From Saccharopolyspora indica (GTDB taxonomy: Bacteria; Actinomycetota; Actinomycetes; Mycobacteriales; Pseudonocardiaceae): a DNA stretch of 64,000 bases. The stretch spans positions 1 to 64,000 of the forward strand of contig NZ_JAQGLB010000023.1 in the NCBI RefSeq assembly GCF_027853965.1, written 5' to 3'. The notes beneath the pieces were generated by a model. That model was not told the DNA's origin, did no database searches, and worked only from the letters and a program-made list of their open reading frames with translations. Below are positions 60,621 to 64,000 of the stretch, piece by piece. The position numbers and the translations under genes were made by a program. Every line of letters starts with the position of its first letter. Position 1 is the stretch's first letter.

Positions 60621-61514
60621 GTGGATGACGCCCTGTCCGGTCTGCTGCTCGACGTCCGCTCCAGCGGTGCGCTGTTCGACCGGTCCGTGCTCTGCCCGCC
60701 CTGGTCGATCCGGTTCGGGGAAGAAGCGCTGACCTTGCTGACCATGGTCAACGGCGAGGCCTGGGTGCTGCCCGACGACGGCGAGCCCGTCCGGCTCGGG
60801 CTGCACGACGAGGCCATCGTGCGGGGACCGTTCTCGGTCTCCGACGGTCCGACGACCGCAGGACGCGACAGGTGCGCGCACCAGGGCATGCGCGGCGCGG
60901 TCAGCGGGCCGACGGTGCTGCTCACCGGCACGTACCAGGTGCGGGGCAGCGTTTCGCAGCGAGTGCTGGCCGCGCTGCCGCCGATCGCCCTGCTGCCGGC
61001 CGCCGCGGCCGACTGCCCGACCCTGGACCTGATCGTCGACGAGATCCAGCAGGACAAGCCGGGCCGCCAGGCGATGCTGGACCGGCTGCTCGACCTGCAC
61101 CTGGTCGCCACCCTGCGGGAGTGGTTCGACCGCGCGGACACCAGCGCCCCGGCCTGGTACCGGGCGCACCAGGACCCGCACGTCGGCCGAGCTCTGCGGC
61201 TGCTCCACGAGAACCCGGCGCAGCCCTGGACGGTGGCGAAGCTGGCCGCCGAAGCGGGCCTGGCCCGGGCCACGTTCGCGGAGCGGTTCCGCGAGCTGGT
61301 CGGCCAGCCGCCGATGGCCTACCTCGCGGAGTGGCGCATCGCCCAAGCCGCCGACCTGCTGGCCCGAACCGATGCAACGGTCGACGCCATCGCCCGCCAG
61401 GTCGGCTACTCCAACGCCTACGCCCTCAGCGTCGCCTTCAAGCGCACGGTCGGCATCCGCCCCACCGAACACCGAGCCGCCACCCGCGACGTTCCCGCGG
61501 CCCAGCACCCGTGA
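60621..61514 (+). CDS. AraC-family regulator with cupin domain
   Basis: A 297-residue regulator. Residues 1-170 are an AraC-binding (cupin_6) domain with a regular LLTMVNGEAWVLPDDGEPVRL strand pair. Residues 195-290 are the double HTH, AAEAGLARATFAERFRELVG and ATVDAIARQVGYSNAYALSVAF. It diverges from the MFS gene with a 190-nt shared region, so it probably controls it. GTG at 60621. Confidence 0.86.
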   Translation: MDDALSGLLLDVRSSGALFDRSVLCPPWSIRFGEEALTLLTMVNGEAWVLPDDGEPVRLGLHDEAIVRGPFSVSDGPTTAGRDRCAHQGMRGAVSGPTVLLTGTYQVRGSVSQRVLAALPPIALLPAAAADCPTLDLIVDEIQQDKPGRQAMLDRLLDLHLVATLREWFDRADTSAPAWYRAHQDPHVGRALRLLHENPAQPWTVAKLAAEAGLARATFAERFRELVGQPPMAYLAEWRIAQAADLLARTDATVDAIARQVGYSNAYALSVAFKRTVGIRPTEHRAATRDVPAAQHP

Positions 61515-61601
61515 TCACGTTCCGGTGATTTCCCACCACCACCCGCTCCAGCCCACCACCAGCGCAAACACCACTCCCAGCCGTCGGGCGCGGGGCGCGG
61601 T

Positions 61602-61661
61602 GTCAATTTCGTACGAAATTGACCGTCACCCGGGTGAACGTCAATTTCGCGCGAAATTGAC
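61602..61661. repeat. P3 palindrome doublet at 61.6 kb
   Basis: Palindromes 61602-61623 (GTACG centre) and 61640-61661 (GCGCG centre), 16-bp spacer with TCACCCGGGTGA. With its flank (CAGGGCCCGGGTGAA) it is the reverse complement of the 35.3-kb doublet over about 75 nt. It lies 87 nt after the AraC stop. Confidence 0.88.
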
Positions 61662-61798
61662 CAGGGCCCGGGTGAAGCGAGGCGGCCGTTGGGGCGATCG
61701 GACGGCGTGGCGGATTGCTCCCGGGGGCCTGTCGCGGACGTCACGACGGGGTCGCCCCTGAGCTGCAGGGCCTTCGCCACCTGCGATAATGACTGATC

Positions 61799-62671
61799 GT
61801 GAGCACTCCCGAGCGGCGTTTCGTGATCAGCTTCGGCTGCCCTGACCGGACCGGCATCGTGGCCCGGATTTCGACCTTCCTCGCCGACTTCGGCGGTTGG
61901 ATCGTCGAGGCCGGCTACCACACCGATCTCGAGACCGGCTGGTTCTTCACCCGGCAGGAGGTCCGCGCCGACTCGCTGCCGTTCGGCATCGACGAGCTGC
62001 GCGAGCGGTTCGCCGCCGTGGCCGGGGAATTCGGCGGCGAGAGCAGCTGGCGCGTCTCGGACACCGGTGAGCGCCGCCGGGTGGTCGCCCTGGTGTCCAA
62101 GGACGGCCACTGCCTGCACGACCTGCTCGGCCGGATCAGCTCCGGCGAGCTGGAGGTGGACCTGCGCGCGGTGATCGGCAACCACCCGGACCTCGGCCCG
62201 ATCACCGAAGCGCACGGCATCCCGTTCCACCACGTGCCGTTCGGCAAGACCCCGGAGGCGAAGGCCGATGCCTTCAGCCAGGTCCAGAAGCTGGTGGACG
62301 AGCACGATCCGGACGCGATCGTGCTGGCCCGCTTCATGCAGATCCTGCCGCCCGAGCTGTGCGAGGAGTGGGCGGGCCGCGCGCTGAACATCCACCACAG
62401 CTTCCTGCCGTCGTTCGCAGGCGCCCGGCCCTACCACCAGGCCTACGACCGCGGCGTGAAGCTGATCGGCGCGACCTGCCACTACGTGACGGCCGAGCTG
62501 GACGCGGGCCCGATCGTCGAGCAGGACGTGATCCGCGTGGACCACACCGACGACGTGGCGGACATGGTCCGCAAGGGCCGCGACATCGAGAAGCTGGTGC
62601 TGGCCCGAGGCCTCCGCGCCCACCTCGAAGACCGCGTCCTGGTCCACAACCGCCGCACCGTGGTGTTCTGA
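61799..62671 (+). CDS. purU: Formyltetrahydrofolate deformylase
   Basis: A 290-residue enzyme that hydrolyses 10-formyl-THF to formate and THF. The N-terminal ACT domain (FVISFGCPDRTGIVARIST) is followed by the formyltransferase fold with NIHHSFLPSFAGARPYHQAY and TCHYVTAELDAGPIVEQD (Asn, His, Asp). GTG at 61799. In other actinomycetes it helps recycle one-carbon units. Followed closely by a P2 palindrome. Confidence 0.94.
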   Translation: MSTPERRFVISFGCPDRTGIVARISTFLADFGGWIVEAGYHTDLETGWFFTRQEVRADSLPFGIDELRERFAAVAGEFGGESSWRVSDTGERRRVVALVSKDGHCLHDLLGRISSGELEVDLRAVIGNHPDLGPITEAHGIPFHHVPFGKTPEAKADAFSQVQKLVDEHDPDAIVLARFMQILPPELCEEWAGRALNIHHSFLPSFAGARPYHQAYDRGVKLIGATCHYVTAELDAGPIVEQDVIRVDHTDDVADMVRKGRDIEKLVLARGLRAHLEDRVLVHNRRTVVF

Positions 62672-62686
62672 CCCGCGACTTCTCAA

Positions 62687-62737
62687 AGGTGAAGGGCACC
62701 TTTCGCCCGCATGCTCGGCGAAAGGTGCCCTTCACCT
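62687..62737. repeat. P2 palindrome, copy 4
   Basis: Arms AGGTGAAGGGCACCTTTCG and CGAAAGGTGCCCTTCACCT around CCCGCATGCTCGG. It lies 15 nt past the purU stop and ends 1 nt before the OYE stop, between convergent genes. Probable bidirectional terminator. Confidence 0.85.
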
Positions 62738-62738
62738 C

Positions 62739-63800
62739 TCACCCGAACGCGTGGATCGGGTAGTCGGCGTAGCCCTGCGGGCCGTGGGTGTAGAGGGTGC
62801 TCTCGTCGATCTCGGTGAGCGGGGCGCCGGTGGCGATCCGGTTCGGGAGGTCGGGGTTGGAGATGAACAGGCGGCCGAAGGAAACCAGGTCCGCGCCTCG
62901 GTCTTCGACCAGCGCCGCGCCGGACTCCGCCGTGGTCGGGTGTCCGAAACCGGTGTTGCCGATGAGCGTTCCGGTCCAACGTGGACGGAGATCGCGCAGC
63001 GCCGGGTAGCGGCTGTTGTCGGTCAGGTGCAGGTACGCGAGACCCAGCGGTTCCAGTGCGCCGACGAGCGCCCGGTACACCGGTGCGGGGTCTGCTTCGA
63101 CGAGCCCGGTGAGCGGATTTCCCGGTGACAGGCGGATTCCCACCCGGTGCGCGCCGATCGCGCTCACCACGGCCTCGGCCACCTCGACGGCGAACCGGAC
63201 GCGCCCGGCGCCGCCGTAGCGGTCGCCGCGCACGTTGGTGTTGTCGGCGAGGAACTGGTGCAGCAGGTAGCCGTTGGCGCCGTGCAGCTCGATCCCGTCG
63301 AAGCCCGCGTCGATCGCCCGCCGCGCCGAAGCCACGTGCTCGTCGACCGCCTGCGCGATGTCCGCGGTGGTCATCTCACGCGGGACCAGCGCGCCCACCT
63401 TGCCGTCGGCGGTGTGCAGCTCGATGTCCGCGGGCACCGGAGAAGGCGCGATCGGGTGCAGCCCGCCGAGGTTGTTGTCCGGAACGGTCAGCCGCCCGGC
63501 GTGCATGAGCTGCGCGAAGATCCGCCCGTCCGCGGTGTGAACGGCATCGGTGACCGCGCGCCAGGCCGCGACCTGTTCCGGCGAGACCAGACCGGGCCCG
63601 CGCAACGCACCTTGTCCCTGCACGCTCGGCCAGATCCCCTCGGTCACGATCAGCCCGGCAGCTGCGCGCTGCGCGTAGTAGTCCGCCACGAACGGCTGGG
63701 GGACGCCCTGTTCGTCGCCCCGGAACCGGGTCATCGGGGCCATCACGATCCGGTTCGGCAGCGACAGCGGCTCGTACGGCTTGAGCAGTGAGTTCGTCAT
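62739..63800 (-). CDS. Old yellow enzyme-type ene-reductase
   Basis: A 353-residue FMN-dependent alkene reductase. FMN and substrate marks: VMAPMTRFRGDEQGVP, the HGANGYLLHQFL segment with its His/Asn-type ligands, ERYGG-like NVRGDRYGG and the Gly-rich end NTGF. It likely reduces activated alkenes with NAD(P)H. ATG at 63800; the longer reading is rejected. It diverges from a MerR-family gene with a palindromic operator between them, so its transcription is probably inducible by stress or a small electrophile. Confidence 0.9.
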   Translation of the reverse strand: MTNSLLKPYEPLSLPNRIVMAPMTRFRGDEQGVPQPFVADYYAQRAAAGLIVTEGIWPSVQGQGALRGPGLVSPEQVAAWRAVTDAVHTADGRIFAQLMHAGRLTVPDNNLGGLHPIAPSPVPADIELHTADGKVGALVPREMTTADIAQAVDEHVASARRAIDAGFDGIELHGANGYLLHQFLADNTNVRGDRYGGAGRVRFAVEVAEAVVSAIGAHRVGIRLSPGNPLTGLVEADPAPVYRALVGALEPLGLAYLHLTDNSRYPALRDLRPRWTGTLIGNTGFGHPTTAESGAALVEDRGADLVSFGRLFISNPDLPNRIATGAPLTEIDESTLYTHGPQGYADYPIHAFG

Positions 63801-63813
63801 GCCGACGACGGTA

Positions 63814-63837
63814 GAATCTGACGTGCACGTCAGATTC
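63814..63837. promoter_or_regulatory. MerR-type operator palindrome
   Basis: A perfect 24-bp palindrome with half-site GAATCTGACGTG lies between the divergent ene-reductase and MerR genes. On the plus strand it is overlapped by a TAGAAT (-10-like). MerR regulators usually bind such dyads between -35 and -10. Confidence 0.8.
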
Positions 63838-63860
63838 CACTGAAGGTGATGGAGCACACG

Positions 63861-64000
63861 ATGCGGATCGGTGAACTGTCCCGGCGCACCGGGGCCAGCG
63901 TGCGCGCGCTCCGCTACTACGAGCAGCAGGGCCTGCTCTCCGCCACCCGGACCCCGGGCGGCCACCGCGAGTACGCCGACTCCGATGTGGACAAGGTTGC
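63861..64000 (+). CDS. MerR-family regulator, 5' end only
   Basis: The first 46 residues of a MerR regulator (RIGELSRRTGASVRALRYYE then QGLLSATRTPGGHREYADSDV), containing the full winged-helix reading head. The C-terminal effector domain is outside the window. ATG at 63861 has GGAG upstream; an in-frame GTG at 63846 is possible. It probably regulates the divergent ene-reductase gene through the 24-bp palindrome. Confidence 0.88.
   Translation, partial: MRIGELSRRTGASVRALRYYEQQGLLSATRTPGGHREYADSDVDKV

Noticed and set aside
1-64000. tRNA, rRNA, CRISPR, transposase, integrase or prophage genes
   Set aside because: None found: no clover-leaf candidate, no regularly spaced direct repeats and no recognisable transposase or integrase reading frame.

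Overview
The window is high-GC actinobacterial chromosome. Mycothiol biosynthesis (mshA), the developmental regulators bldC and a BldN-like sigma factor, the SenX3-RegX3 system, bS22 and a Rex-controlled haem operon point to an actinomycete. I infer Pseudonocardiales, possibly Saccharopolyspora-like. Gene order from about 28 to 57 kb closely follows the Mycobacterium tuberculosis Rv0481c-Rv0512 neighbourhood, and 7-14 kb follows Rv0524-Rv0529. This is core chromosome, not a plasmid or phage. No tRNA, rRNA, CRISPR array, transposase or integrase was seen.

Layout. 0.1-2.3 kb: minus-strand operon of WXG100/type VII-like helical proteins. 2.5-7.1 kb: DUF3558-like lipoprotein, Cds1-like PLP enzyme, DUF4229 protein, bldC, and an EspI-like ParA/MinD ATPase. 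7.4-18.7 kb: long minus-strand haem and cytochrome c block (hemB, five related small membrane proteins, DUF3093 protein, hemL, histidine phosphatase, TlpA-like thioredoxin, ccdA, resB, ccsB). 18.8-23.9 kb: an island (DedA, DUF2625, SgcJ-like, leucine-rich-repeat protein) between hemB and the rest of the haem genes. 23.9-28.6 kb: rex-hemA-hemC-hemD with a Rex operator. 29-38 kb: BldN-like ECF sigma, SerB1-like HAD hydrolase, a Clp ATPase, acyltransferase, GalE2-like protein, bS22 and an excisionase-like DNA-binding protein. 38-51.7 kb: proC, an acyl-CoA ligase, thioesterase, Ppx/GppA, regX3-senX3, gpmA, YbjN protein and mshA. 52-64 kb: L,D-transpeptidase, SDR, a degenerate trypsin-like protein, murB, methyltransferase, MFS exporter with a divergent AraC regulator, purU, and an ene-reductase with a divergent MerR regulator.

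How the genes work together. Rex senses NADH/NAD+ and probably represses its own operon, which starts tetrapyrrole synthesis (HemA, HemL, HemB, HemC, HemD). The downstream block reduces and transports thiols (CcdA, TlpA) and attaches haem to apocytochromes (ResB, CcsB). Redox state is therefore tied to respiratory haem supply.

The most unusual content is non-coding. A roughly 170-nt structured element occurs three times with covarying helices. A 100-bp leader cassette with a 21-codon upstream ORF precedes two unrelated genes. Three further palindromic repeat families sit mostly at gene 3' ends.
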